DNA of 13,837 bases from Firmicutes bacterium AM31-12AC (lineage in GTDB: Bacteria > Bacillota > Clostridia > Lachnospirales > Lachnospiraceae). Location of the stretch: the NCBI GenBank assembly GCA_003480425.1, contig QUJA01000054.1, forward strand, positions 1 to 13,837, read 5' to 3'. Positions within the stretch are counted from its first letter, which is position 1; the number at the start of each line of letters is the position of its first letter. Shown here in pieces: positions 6,475-13,837 of this stretch. The notes under the pieces are model-generated. The model did not search any database and was not told the origin of the DNA. It was given only the letters and a program-made list of their open reading frames with translations. Position numbers and translations under genes: made by a program.

Positions 6475-7688
6475 CATGTGGAAGCAAGGCTGTTTTCGAT
6501 GAGTTTGTATCATACACAGCGGTTTCGAAAGACAAAATTGCTAACAATGGTGAAAATGGTATTGTTTCAATTGCAACAAAAGACCGTAGTGGTGTAAAAG
6601 AAGAAAATACTACTTGTAAGACCTATCAAAATCGTACAAATTTTGGAAAATCACATAAGATAAATGCAAACAGCAGATATTATTATGATTTGGATGAATA
6701 TACAGAAACAGCTTCTAAAAATACTAATAATACCGGAAAAATTGATACACCGGAAGAACTGGTGTTATGGAGCTGCGCAGTGTATGCGAATTCCAATATT
6801 AAAAAATATTTTTATACATTCAACAATCAAGAGATTACAGATATAAAAAATAATATTTTAAATCCAACAATCAGCGGTATATTGAATATGGATAAATACA
6901 GCTATTATCCGATTCATTTGAACACAGGGGTTGGAATAACTGGTGCAACCATTACATTTTATAATGAAGAGATTGAGAAGGCAGAAAAAAATAATAAATC
7001 AACACAGGCAAAAACACAGTCACAGCATTATATGATGCATTGCGGATTGTTCCTGGATTATTCAGCAAATGAGACAGCTACAAGTATTACACTGAGCAAT
7101 GTTACATTTGCAGGAAGTATAGGAAAAGTAAAATCCGATGTATCCGGAGTACTTTTTTCCGGCATGGTTCAAGGCTTGGAGTCAGGCGGCAGACAGTATA
7201 CTGCAAACATGAATCTGAGCAACATTGTTTTGTCGGACTTGAAAATTACAGATTATACAGATTCATCGTATGCACCATTGTTAATCAATCAGATTGGAAG
7301 TTATACAAAAACAGAAATAAAGAACTTATCAACGACAAGTTATACAGAAGGAACTGCAGTGGCATCAAGTCTTATTGGAAATGCGGGTTCAGAAGATGGA
7401 CATCAGATCAATATGGGATTCTCAGATATTGTTCTTCCGGATAAGCCGGCAGATGCTACAAAAAATGAGGGTATCTTTACGCATGCGACATTATTGGAAA
7501 GCTATAAGTACGCAGCAAATGATACTTCCGTGGCAACTTATAATTTCTACAAGAGTGGCGATTGGAAAGATGCTACATATGAACATCATGTGACCTATGG
7601 TAAGGAAATATCCAATTCGACGGAATATACAGGTTTACAAAAGTGGTATTACGATATAGCAACATATAATAAAGACGAGGTCTGGTGA
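6471..7688 (+). CDS. Giant surface protein, fragment 2: third beta-helix module
   Basis: The fragment has 405 residues from a TTG at 6471, but protein-like sequence in this frame begins at 6387 (K-N-D-K-E-D-G-A-L-Y-L and onward). The TTG overlaps the previous stop by chance and has only a weak GAAGG upstream. Early residues G-S-K-A-V-F-D-E-F-V-S-Y-T finish the preceding module. A new module opens with I-D-T-P-E-E-L-V-L-W near residue 90, matching the caps at 3382 and 5248. The GLUG-like turns here are degenerate (C-G-L-F-L-D, S-G-V-L-F-S, A-S-S-L-I-G). The end, Y-N-K-D-E-V-W, runs into stop 7686-7688, while the next frame gives V-K-T-E-D-N-Q-T-D-F. One missing base between 7673 and 7688 accounts for this. 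No signal peptide is present, so this piece would not be exported alone. Confidence 0.75.
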   Translation: MTCGSKAVFDEFVSYTAVSKDKIANNGENGIVSIATKDRSGVKEENTTCKTYQNRTNFGKSHKINANSRYYYDLDEYTETASKNTNNTGKIDTPEELVLWSCAVYANSNIKKYFYTFNNQEITDIKNNILNPTISGILNMDKYSYYPIHLNTGVGITGATITFYNEEIEKAEKNNKSTQAKTQSQHYMMHCGLFLDYSANETATSITLSNVTFAGSIGKVKSDVSGVLFSGMVQGLESGGRQYTANMNLSNIVLSDLKITDYTDSSYAPLLINQIGSYTKTEIKNLSTTSYTEGTAVASSLIGNAGSEDGHQINMGFSDIVLPDKPADATKNEGIFTHATLLESYKYAANDTSVATYNFYKSGDWKDATYEHHVTYGKEISNSTEYTGLQKWYYDIATYNKDEVW

Positions 7689-10600
7689 AAACAGAAGATA
7701 ATCAGACGGATTTTTCAAAGTGGCTGCCTTATGTATGTGTTCCATATAACGATAACGATCATTCGCATGAAATAAAAGTAAATCAAAGAGTATTTGATAT
7801 TACTGAGGGATGCGGAACTTATGGAGATCCTTATGTCATTAAAAATGCCGGAGAAATGGAAATCATATCCGAGTATATGAGAACGAATTTGCCGCGTACA
7901 GACTGGAAAATTACGATCACTGACATTAACGCTAAAAACCCATATTGTACAAATCATTCAACGGATATTACATTCCGTTACAATGGAGAACAGTGGGTAC
8001 AAGTTAGCAAAGAGCAAGGAACAGAAAATTGGGTAGATGTAAAAGAAGGTGGTCAGACCAGAAGCAACAGCTTTATGCAACGTTATATTGCAAATGCATA
8101 TTATGACTTGCAGGGTACTAACGGACAAATAACATTAAATGATTTTAAAGGATTTGGAACTACAGATAATCCATTTCGCGGAGTGCTTGTCAGTACAAAC
8201 GAAAACGGTGTAGAACTGAGTCTGACAGGGGCAAATACAGGAAATGGACTTATTGCATATAGTTATGGAAGCGTTGTTAAAAATCTGACTATAAGATACA
8301 AAGATGAGAAAAAGACGTTAGTTTATCAAAAAAGTTCTTCCGTATTTTATCCGGCAAGCTGTTTTGGAGGTGCAATCGGTTGTATTCTTGGTGGAGATAA
8401 TATTATTGATGACGTAAATGTGACGCTGGACACTGGTTGGCTGACACTTTCCGGGGCAAATAAGCATTTGCTTCAAGTAGGCGGATATGTTGGTTCTGTC
8501 TGTGGCGGTGGTGTTTTATTTAGAAATATGCAAGATAAGCAATTTCTGACGGATGCGATGATTTCAGGTGCGAGCGTAGCAGAGACAGCAAATAATTCCC
8601 TATATGTCAACCCTTATGTCGGAAGAGTGCTGGATGGGTATGCATTTGCTGACACAGCAGGAGAGAGTCTGAATAATACAGACAAGAACTATCAGATTCA
8701 AAATCTTAACTTGTCAGAGACAAACGATACAAAACATATAACAGCATCAGGAAAATCAATCGGAATAAAAAATGCAGAAGGGCTGCTTATTTTATCTGCG
8801 ATTGTTAATAGTGGAGCAGCTTCTTCAGGAAGCAGTAATGCTTATCGAAATATTACAGAAGGAGCTTTGCAACAGGGATATGCATTTGGAAATGGTGAGT
8901 ATGGTAAGGTGCGAAATGCAGCGTATGACAGCATTGGCGCGAATACAAAACCAAATGATTTTGATACAGCAGTTAAAGATGATCAAACTGCACCGAGTGA
9001 TAGTAACACGCCGGTATTAATTACAAAATATGCCGACAAAGATTTGTTCAATATGGCTGTTTTGAATGCAAATGCAACGACAAGTGGGGCAACATTAACG
9101 TTTCCAAATAACGGAACACTTGATATGTCCGTATATAAAAGCTCATATCAAGGCATATCAGCTCGATATGTTTCTAATGCAGTGACAAGCAAAAATAAAG
9201 ATACAGGAAAAACGGAAACAAAAGCAGCCGGAATTGTTCCACTGATACAAGGCGTTTCTGGAAACGGAACGAAAATTATATTCGATATGAATGTAAAGGA
9301 ATATGCGGATGATGATTTTCATGCAGCATCGGTCGGAGGGGTGTTTAATCTTTTTGCACCAGTAAAAGGCACGTGTAATGTGACAAATTTGACATTTACC
9401 GGAAAGACAGGAACAGATCCTAAGACTGGAGTGCAGTTGCATTATTACACATCTGCAGGAGTGGAAACAGCGCGGGCAGTTGATACTTGGGGCAGCCGGG
9501 GATATGTCGGAGTGGGCAGTTTTGTCGGAAGTTCGGCGGGAACATTAACGTCTTCGTGGTATTCAGTAAATGTTAATTTTGGCTCAGTGAAATTTGAAAA
9601 TATGACGATACAGAGTCCTGCTGTTGCTGGAGGGTTGATTGGAAATATTGCAAGAATAAATACGCCTACAACGGATATAGGCATTCTTCTTCAACCATAT
9701 AAAGGAGAACAGACAGTATATCCTTATAATACATTTACTAACTGCTCTTTCAGAGATCTTACAGTAAAGGGGCAAGAAAACGCAGGAGGATTTTGTGGAT
9801 GTATAGATGGAAAGGTTGCTAATCAAAACAATTTAAATGTTACAACACAAAACTTTATAGTTGGACAAGATTCTACAATTTCAGCAATTCAAGGTAATTC
9901 TTCTGCAGGTGGATTATTTGGTTATGCCAGACGTGGAGTGGCTATAAATACTGTAAGTGGAACAACATATACAGCAATATGGGAAAATGTAAATGTGGAA
10001 GCCGGAAAATATAGCGGAGGTATTATAGGACAGGTATATACTGATAATAGTAATCCACGTTATGAAATCCAGAAAGTGAGAGTTTATGGAAAAACAGGAA
10101 TAAAATCTTTAATCAAGGTAACATCAAATGGAGAGGGATATACGGGAGGTCTTATAGGCGAGATTAGTTTTGCTTCTGGTGTTACATTTAATATTTCGAA
10201 GTGTGAAGTGCAAAATACACAAATTAATGAAGTGTCTAAAGTTTCAGGAGAAATATTTAGAACAGGAGGTCTTGTTGGGCGTGCAGCTGGAGACGGAAAT
10301 CTAAAGATTCAAGAATGTTCTGTTGAAGAATCTGATATGTATGGATCATTAGCAGGAGGTATAGCAGGTGCACTTCATACACCTACGACAATTACGGAAT
10401 GTACAGTTTCCGGATTAAGTGATGATAAAAATATTATAAAAGGTCAAAAGAGTGCAGCTGGAATTGTGGGTGAAATTGTCTGTGGAGGGAAAATAGGAAT
10501 TCATAAAAGTACAGTAAGTAACACTTCAATAACAGCTATTGATGATTGGGGAGCAGGCGGGCTGGTTGGAGATATAGATTGGAATGTTGTTCCTAATTTA

Positions 10601-11902
10601 TATTTTTATGACAGTCAAGTGAATGGATGTACAATTACAGGAAAAAGAGCAGGTGGATTTGCTGGTAATATCAGAGGATATTTGAATGGTTCCAATTTAT
10701 TATTAAAAGATACAACAATTGAAGCATCTACAGCAAATAATGGAGGTTTACTAATCGGTTTAACTGGAAATCGAAACCCAAAACCGATGACAATTGCCGG
10801 TGTCAGTATTCAGAACACAACTGCAAGAGAGAACTATCGTAACATAAGCAAGTTGTATGGTACGTTGAATGAAACTCAAAATACCGATGTAAAGAACCAT
10901 AGTTATTTTTCATTCGCAGATTACAAAGGAACAGCACCAAATAATACGACGCAATCCTTACTTGATGCAAATCAGGTATTTCCATACGTTGTTACAAGTC
11001 CAACCAGTCAATTAAGTGTTTACGACGCTGCAAATGCAAATGTAAGCAAAGCATTATATGGTGACAGTGCCGCATGGACAAAAGACAAAGACGTAGATGG
11101 CAAATTTACTTTAAATGCACAGACAATCTACCAGGATGCGAAGAATACTCAAAACAACACCGCAGAAGGGAAATATACATATCAGGAAATGGGCGTTGAG
11201 CAGTTCCAGTTTACCAAAAATATTTCCACATATAATAAAGAAAATCAGACGAAAAAGGTTTCAAATGATTTTCCGGTATTGGTAGTGTCAGATAATGTAT
11301 CACAAACGATTACGGATTATCTGGATATTATAACAAATGGTGGATATACAAGGGCAAACAATATATCGGGTGATTCGGATATACATGTAGATGCCAGTGT
11401 GAAAACCTATACAGATACAGATGGCAAGTTTGTACTTGCAACAAATGAAAAACCTGCTTTAGAAATCAAAAAAAATGCATCAGGCCGGATTTCTGAATTC
11501 ACCGCAACAACAGAATTTGATAATACGAAGTCACGTTTCACATTGCTGACAGTTACATTTAAAGAAAAAGATGAAAGTGGCACAGAACACAAATATAATG
11601 TGCAGGTACCGATTATTGTGCGCCGTATGCTGGAAATTGGATTTACAGCAACATTGAGTTCAGGTACTAATTACCGTGCAAAAAACTACGATTTGATCGA
11701 AGACAGCGCACATTTGCTGGAAAGCACAGGAAATGCATTTACGGCTTATCTTACTTATACATATAATAGTGATGATAAGGGTCTGTATTCCGAGTATGGC
11801 TGGAACAGTTATATTAATGCAGGAGGAAATGTGGCGAAAGCACTGGATAAGTCGATTGATTTTCAGGCTCTTCGTTGCCGGCAGGAACACAGTTGTCATT
11901 GA
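7685..11902 (+). CDS. Giant surface protein, fragment 3: main GLUG beta-helix region
   Basis: The fragment has 1,405 residues from a GTG at 7685, an unlikely true start because the frame continues from fragment 2. It begins with a linker (W-L-P-Y-V-C-V-P-Y), then the clear beta-helix opener G-C-G-T-Y-G-D-P-Y-V-I-K-N-A-G-E-M near residue 42. Further module caps are I-K-N-A-E-G-L-L-I-L (near 8767) and Y-A-D-K-D-L-F-N-M-A (near 9030). F-G-T-T-D-N-P-F-R-G-V-L marks another typical strand pair. GLUG-like repeats are scattered at 8363-8640 and dense at 9512-10762. After about residue 1,100 the repeats stop and beta-sandwich-like sequence follows. The final A-L-R-C-R-Q-E-H-S-C-H is out of frame: the other frame gives L-P-A-G-T-Q-L-S-L-I-D, so one base is missing near 11873. 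Confidence 0.8.
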   Translation: MKTEDNQTDFSKWLPYVCVPYNDNDHSHEIKVNQRVFDITEGCGTYGDPYVIKNAGEMEIISEYMRTNLPRTDWKITITDINAKNPYCTNHSTDITFRYNGEQWVQVSKEQGTENWVDVKEGGQTRSNSFMQRYIANAYYDLQGTNGQITLNDFKGFGTTDNPFRGVLVSTNENGVELSLTGANTGNGLIAYSYGSVVKNLTIRYKDEKKTLVYQKSSSVFYPASCFGGAIGCILGGDNIIDDVNVTLDTGWLTLSGANKHLLQVGGYVGSVCGGGVLFRNMQDKQFLTDAMISGASVAETANNSLYVNPYVGRVLDGYAFADTAGESLNNTDKNYQIQNLNLSETNDTKHITASGKSIGIKNAEGLLILSAIVNSGAASSGSSNAYRNITEGALQQGYAFGNGEYGKVRNAAYDSIGANTKPNDFDTAVKDDQTAPSDSNTPVLITKYADKDLFNMAVLNANATTSGATLTFPNNGTLDMSVYKSSYQGISARYVSNAVTSKNKDTGKTETKAAGIVPLIQGVSGNGTKIIFDMNVKEYADDDFHAASVGGVFNLFAPVKGTCNVTNLTFTGKTGTDPKTGVQLHYYTSAGVETARAVDTWGSRGYVGVGSFVGSSAGTLTSSWYSVNVNFGSVKFENMTIQSPAVAGGLIGNIARINTPTTDIGILLQPYKGEQTVYPYNTFTNCSFRDLTVKGQENAGGFCGCIDGKVANQNNLNVTTQNFIVGQDSTISAIQGNSSAGGLFGYARRGVAINTVSGTTYTAIWENVNVEAGKYSGGIIGQVYTDNSNPRYEIQKVRVYGKTGIKSLIKVTSNGEGYTGGLIGEISFASGVTFNISKCEVQNTQINEVSKVSGEIFRTGGLVGRAAGDGNLKIQECSVEESDMYGSLAGGIAGALHTPTTITECTVSGLSDDKNIIKGQKSAAGIVGEIVCGGKIGIHKSTVSNTSITAIDDWGAGGLVGDIDWNVVPNLYFYDSQVNGCTITGKRAGGFAGNIRGYLNGSNLLLKDTTIEASTANNGGLLIGLTGNRNPKPMTIAGVSIQNTTARENYRNISKLYGTLNETQNTDVKNHSYFSFADYKGTAPNNTTQSLLDANQVFPYVVTSPTSQLSVYDAANANVSKALYGDSAAWTKDKDVDGKFTLNAQTIYQDAKNTQNNTAEGKYTYQEMGVEQFQFTKNISTYNKENQTKKVSNDFPVLVVSDNVSQTITDYLDIITNGGYTRANNISGDSDIHVDASVKTYTDTDGKFVLATNEKPALEIKKNASGRISEFTATTEFDNTKSRFTLLTVTFKEKDESGTEHKYNVQVPIIVRRMLEIGFTATLSSGTNYRAKNYDLIEDSAHLLESTGNAFTAYLTYTYNSDDKGLYSEYGWNSYINAGGNVAKALDKSIDFQALRCRQEHSCH
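9512..10762 (+). repeat. GLUG-like repeat array C (12 copies)
   Basis: Motifs start at 9512 (V-G-S-F-V-G), 9626 (A-G-G-L-I-G), 9782, 9905, 10013 (S-G-G-I-I-G), 10142, 10262 (T-G-G-L-V-G), 10352, 10454, 10553 (A-G-G-L-V-G), 10649 (A-G-G-F-A-G) and 10739 (N-G-G-L-L-I-G). From 9626 onward spacing falls from 52 to 30 residues, settling at 30-34 in the last half. This is the most regular part of the giant protein and the best case for a continuous beta-helix. Confidence 0.85.
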
Positions 11903-13707
11903 TTGATTGTCAGGATAATAGCAAGGTATATTATTACACGATAGATTCAAAAACCGGGAATACGATACCACTTACTGCCTTTAAAGATTCGTCAGAGAAG
12001 ACATTTCAGGCAGTAAGCATTGGTGAATTAATGGGTGTAACTGCCACACAAGATAATAATGGCAGCTTCATCAAGGTGAATGCAGAGGGTCTACCGGATG
12101 GTGTACCGAAAGAAGATGGGAAAACTTACAGCACACCAACAGTCAAAATAAAGACGGTAAATGGATATGAGTATTATCGTAAGATAGAAACAGGTGAGTC
12201 GGGAACGCGCTATGCTGTGACAGTAGATGAAAGCAAATTAAAAGATGGAGTGGGACCGATCAGTACGGTACATGAAAATTATTATCTGGTAATAACGGTA
12301 GCAAGCGGAACAAACTTAAATGGTTCCGTGCAGACGAAGATAACAAGTAATGGTATTCCATTTCATTTGAATTATCGTACAAGAAAGGGAAAAGTAGAGG
12401 ACACACACAGTAATACTGCAAGTACTTATCAGATATCACATGGATATAAGCAGGAGCTGACAGAATCTGAAGCTGTGACGGGAGCAATTAAAAAAGTAAC
12501 TGCGACGGATTCTTCTATGACAGTAGATGTGGTAGATAAAATTACGATTCCATCCGGACAGGCTTTCAATAACAAGGATGAGTTGTATCAAAAATTTAGC
12601 GGAAGTCTGATAAAAACGTTGAAGCAGAAAAATTCGCAATCTACTTCAGCCGAAGTATTTCCAAACGGAACTACTGGAACGGCAGCATTTTATGTATATG
12701 TGATGGATGGAACAAAAAAGAAGTACTATACATATGCAGATAGAAAATGGACGGAAGCGGGAAGTACAGAAACAAAAGCATTGGAATATGAATGGACAGC
12801 CATCAACGGACTGATGGATTTACCATTATCTACAAATGGAAAAATTGATTCATCGGTCAACCTGCAACAAATTCGTGACATTGTAAAGGATAAGCAGAAC
12901 GAATTCTATGTAGAAGTAAAGATGAATGCAAAATTACCGGCGAATGGATTGGATGTTATTCCAGAATCAAAGCTGGAGAGTAATCTACCAACGAATTATA
13001 CGAAGCTGACGTATACATCACAGCTTGCAACAACAAGAAAAAGTCTGTCCTATAGTACGGCTCGTGCATTGTTACCAAATACAAAAATAAGCTATTATCG
13101 TGATGAAGCAGCCGGAGTGCAACTTACTTATGAAGCAGATGAAATTGGTCAGCTTGGAATCAATCTGTTGGATTTGCAAAATTCATATTTGGATGCGGCG
13201 AAAGAAAATACAATCATTGATACAACAGCAAGATATGATATGTCGACAATAAAAGATTTGTCCTCAATATTGGCATCATCAAGTGGTATTCAGTTTAGCA
13301 TCCAATTGCAAAATAAAAACACGACACAGGATACGGAAGGTTATGCAGATGCAGATGTACTTCAATTAAACAATTATATGAAAGTTGTCGTGAAATCAAA
13401 AAATGCTGGAACAGTACAGCTTACAAATGACAATAAAGCATATACATGGACTGTGCCAAAGAGCAGTTATTGGGATGCTGATAAAGGAATCATGAAAGCA
13501 AGCAGCATTTTTGATGGTGATATTATGACGCAGGCAATACAATTAAAGATCAATATAAAAAACGTAGACGAATTGCTGTATTCAAATTATAAGGTCATTT
13601 TATCAGTGAAAATTATTGGTCAGGATGGAAATGTGGTAGAAAATACGACAGCTGCAGACAATATCATTTATACTATGGCAAGGGTGAAACCAGAGTTTCA
13701 AGATTAA
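11875..13707 (+). CDS. Giant surface protein, fragment 4: C-terminal beta-sandwich region
   Basis: The fragment has 610 residues from a TTG at 11875; protein-like sequence in this frame starts at 11860. No ribosome binding site lies before the TTG and no signal peptide follows, so it is the C-terminal part of the giant protein and not a separate gene. It has no GLUG motifs. It alternates short strands and loops, for example Y-Y-L-V-I-T-V-A-S-G-T-N-L and F-Y-V-Y-V-M-D-G, as in several beta-sandwich domains. The end, Y-S-N-Y-K-V-I-L-S-V then N-I-I-Y-T-M-A-R-V-K-P-E-F, resembles the last hairpin of the second small protein of the operon. No LPXTG motif, membrane helix, SLH or choline-binding repeat is seen, so attachment would be non-covalent or by partner proteins. 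The stop is TAA. Confidence 0.78.
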   Translation: MPAGTQLSLIDCQDNSKVYYYTIDSKTGNTIPLTAFKDSSEKTFQAVSIGELMGVTATQDNNGSFIKVNAEGLPDGVPKEDGKTYSTPTVKIKTVNGYEYYRKIETGESGTRYAVTVDESKLKDGVGPISTVHENYYLVITVASGTNLNGSVQTKITSNGIPFHLNYRTRKGKVEDTHSNTASTYQISHGYKQELTESEAVTGAIKKVTATDSSMTVDVVDKITIPSGQAFNNKDELYQKFSGSLIKTLKQKNSQSTSAEVFPNGTTGTAAFYVYVMDGTKKKYYTYADRKWTEAGSTETKALEYEWTAINGLMDLPLSTNGKIDSSVNLQQIRDIVKDKQNEFYVEVKMNAKLPANGLDVIPESKLESNLPTNYTKLTYTSQLATTRKSLSYSTARALLPNTKISYYRDEAAGVQLTYEADEIGQLGINLLDLQNSYLDAAKENTIIDTTARYDMSTIKDLSSILASSSGIQFSIQLQNKNTTQDTEGYADADVLQLNNYMKVVVKSKNAGTVQLTNDNKAYTWTVPKSSYWDADKGIMKASSIFDGDIMTQAIQLKINIKNVDELLYSNYKVILSVKIIGQDGNVVENTTAADNIIYTMARVKPEFQD

Positions 13708-13714
13708 CAGAGGT

Positions 13715-13733
13715 GACCAATGGGGACGGGGTT
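13715..13733. repeat. Right arm of the 19-bp perfect inverted repeat
   Basis: GACCAATGGGGACGGGGTT begins 7 bases after the stop of the giant gene and is the exact reverse complement of bases 24-42. The match does not extend on either side. It lies between the stop codon and the terminator, so it would be transcribed. Confidence 0.75.
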
Positions 13734-13775
13734 GTTTCATGAAGGATTTTTAAAAACATAAAAAGATCAGATTTT

Positions 13776-13824
13776 ATCGGGGGTTATGCATGTTATACAA
13801 AACATGTGTAACTCTTGATTTTTT
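13776..13824 (+). terminator. Rho-independent terminator of the operon
   Basis: Bases 13776-13794 pair with 13801-13819 in a 19-pair stem with a 6-base loop (13795-13800), and T residues follow to 13824. Five of the pairs are G-U (13779/13816, 13780/13815, 13782/13813, 13787/13808, 13788/13807). They become mismatches on the other strand, so the hairpin is oriented for plus-strand transcription. The core 13783-13794/13801-13812 is the strongest part. It lies about 70 bases after the last stop. Confidence 0.75.
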
Positions 13825-13837
13825 GTGCCTGTAGAGG

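Larger units (their letters stand above)
2938..13707 (+). pseudogene. Giant beta-helix surface protein gene, broken in this sequence by three one-base losses
   Basis: Four overlapping fragments in frames 1, 3, 2 and 1 read as one protein. Each junction needs one extra base: near the A6 run at 6386-6391, between 7673 and 7688 (most simply a third G after 7684-7685), and near 11873 (an extra C). With these restored the product is about 3,590 residues. Its parts are a signal peptide (1-30), an acidic linker (about 41-131), beta-helix modules with GLUG-like repeats (about 149-2,640) and a C-terminal region (about 2,700-3,590) without such repeats. Each break falls inside continuous, protein-like sequence, so the fragments are not four designed genes. 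The cause may be assembly error in a low-accuracy genome, true decay or a switch. The family is that of giant secreted GLUG-repeat proteins, presumed adhesins or matrix components. Confidence 0.8.

Noticed and set aside
6461..7688. The same 8-mer AGGTCTGG, in the same codon phase, precedes the stop codons at both the first and second frame breaks (6461-6468, 7678-7685).
   Set aside because: It is not near the third break, and at the first break the good reading frame already begins about 75 bases upstream, so it cannot be the shift site there. Chance is the simplest reading.
6471..7688. Four-base stop/start overlaps (TTGA at 6471, GTGA at 7685) suggesting translationally coupled separate genes.
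   Set aside because: In both cases the downstream frame encodes fitting protein before the supposed start, the starts are TTG and GTG with weak upstream sites, and the products would lack export signals. A frame break in one gene explains it better.
6380..11902. Programmed -1 ribosomal frameshifting at all three junctions.
   Set aside because: No zero-frame X-XXY-YYZ slippery heptamer is found in any of the three overlaps, and I see no obvious stimulatory hairpin just downstream.

Overview
The window holds one complete plus-strand operon with its probable promoter, terminator and flanking repeats. The sequence is AT-rich. It has strong AAGGAGG-type ribosome binding sites, a sigma-A-like promoter, and secreted proteins with Gram-positive signal or anchor sequences. 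Together with the style of the giant repeat protein, this points to a gut-type Clostridia (Lachnospiraceae-like) bacterium. No taxonomic marker gene is present, so this is an inference.

Layout. Bases 1-142 hold a short, more GC-rich repeat-like segment, then a promoter whose -10 box lies in a perfect 15-bp palindrome, then a strong ribosome binding site. Next come three small genes (143-1189, 1217-1933, 1951-2901). Each encodes a protein with a short charged N-terminus, one hydrophobic segment ending in an A-W-F or A-A-Y motif, and a beta-rich extracellular part. This is the layout of TasA/camelysin-type substrates of the signal peptidase SipW. From 2938 to 13707 lies a single giant gene that reads as four overlapping fragments (2938-6474, 6471-7688, 7685-11902, 11875-13707). 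At each junction the next frame continues the protein and the shift is the same: one base missing. Restoring one base at each place gives one protein of about 3,590 residues. It has a signal peptide, an acidic Ser/Thr/Glu linker, several beta-helix modules with GLUG-like G-G-L-V-G repeats, and a C-terminal region of beta-sandwich character. No LPXTG sorting signal or C-terminal membrane helix is seen. A GU-rich 19-pair hairpin followed by T residues (13776-13824) closes the operon.

Working model (inference). The three small proteins are exported and may form or anchor a fibre or cell-surface complex. The giant protein is a secreted beta-helical adhesin or matrix protein that works with them. 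The last beta-hairpin of the giant protein resembles that of the second small protein, which fits a shared fold or a physical partnership. No dedicated signal peptidase or sortase is in the window. A 19-bp perfect inverted repeat brackets the whole operon and looks like a dispersed extragenic repeat. The main open question is whether the three frame breaks are sequencing errors, real decay or switching sites.
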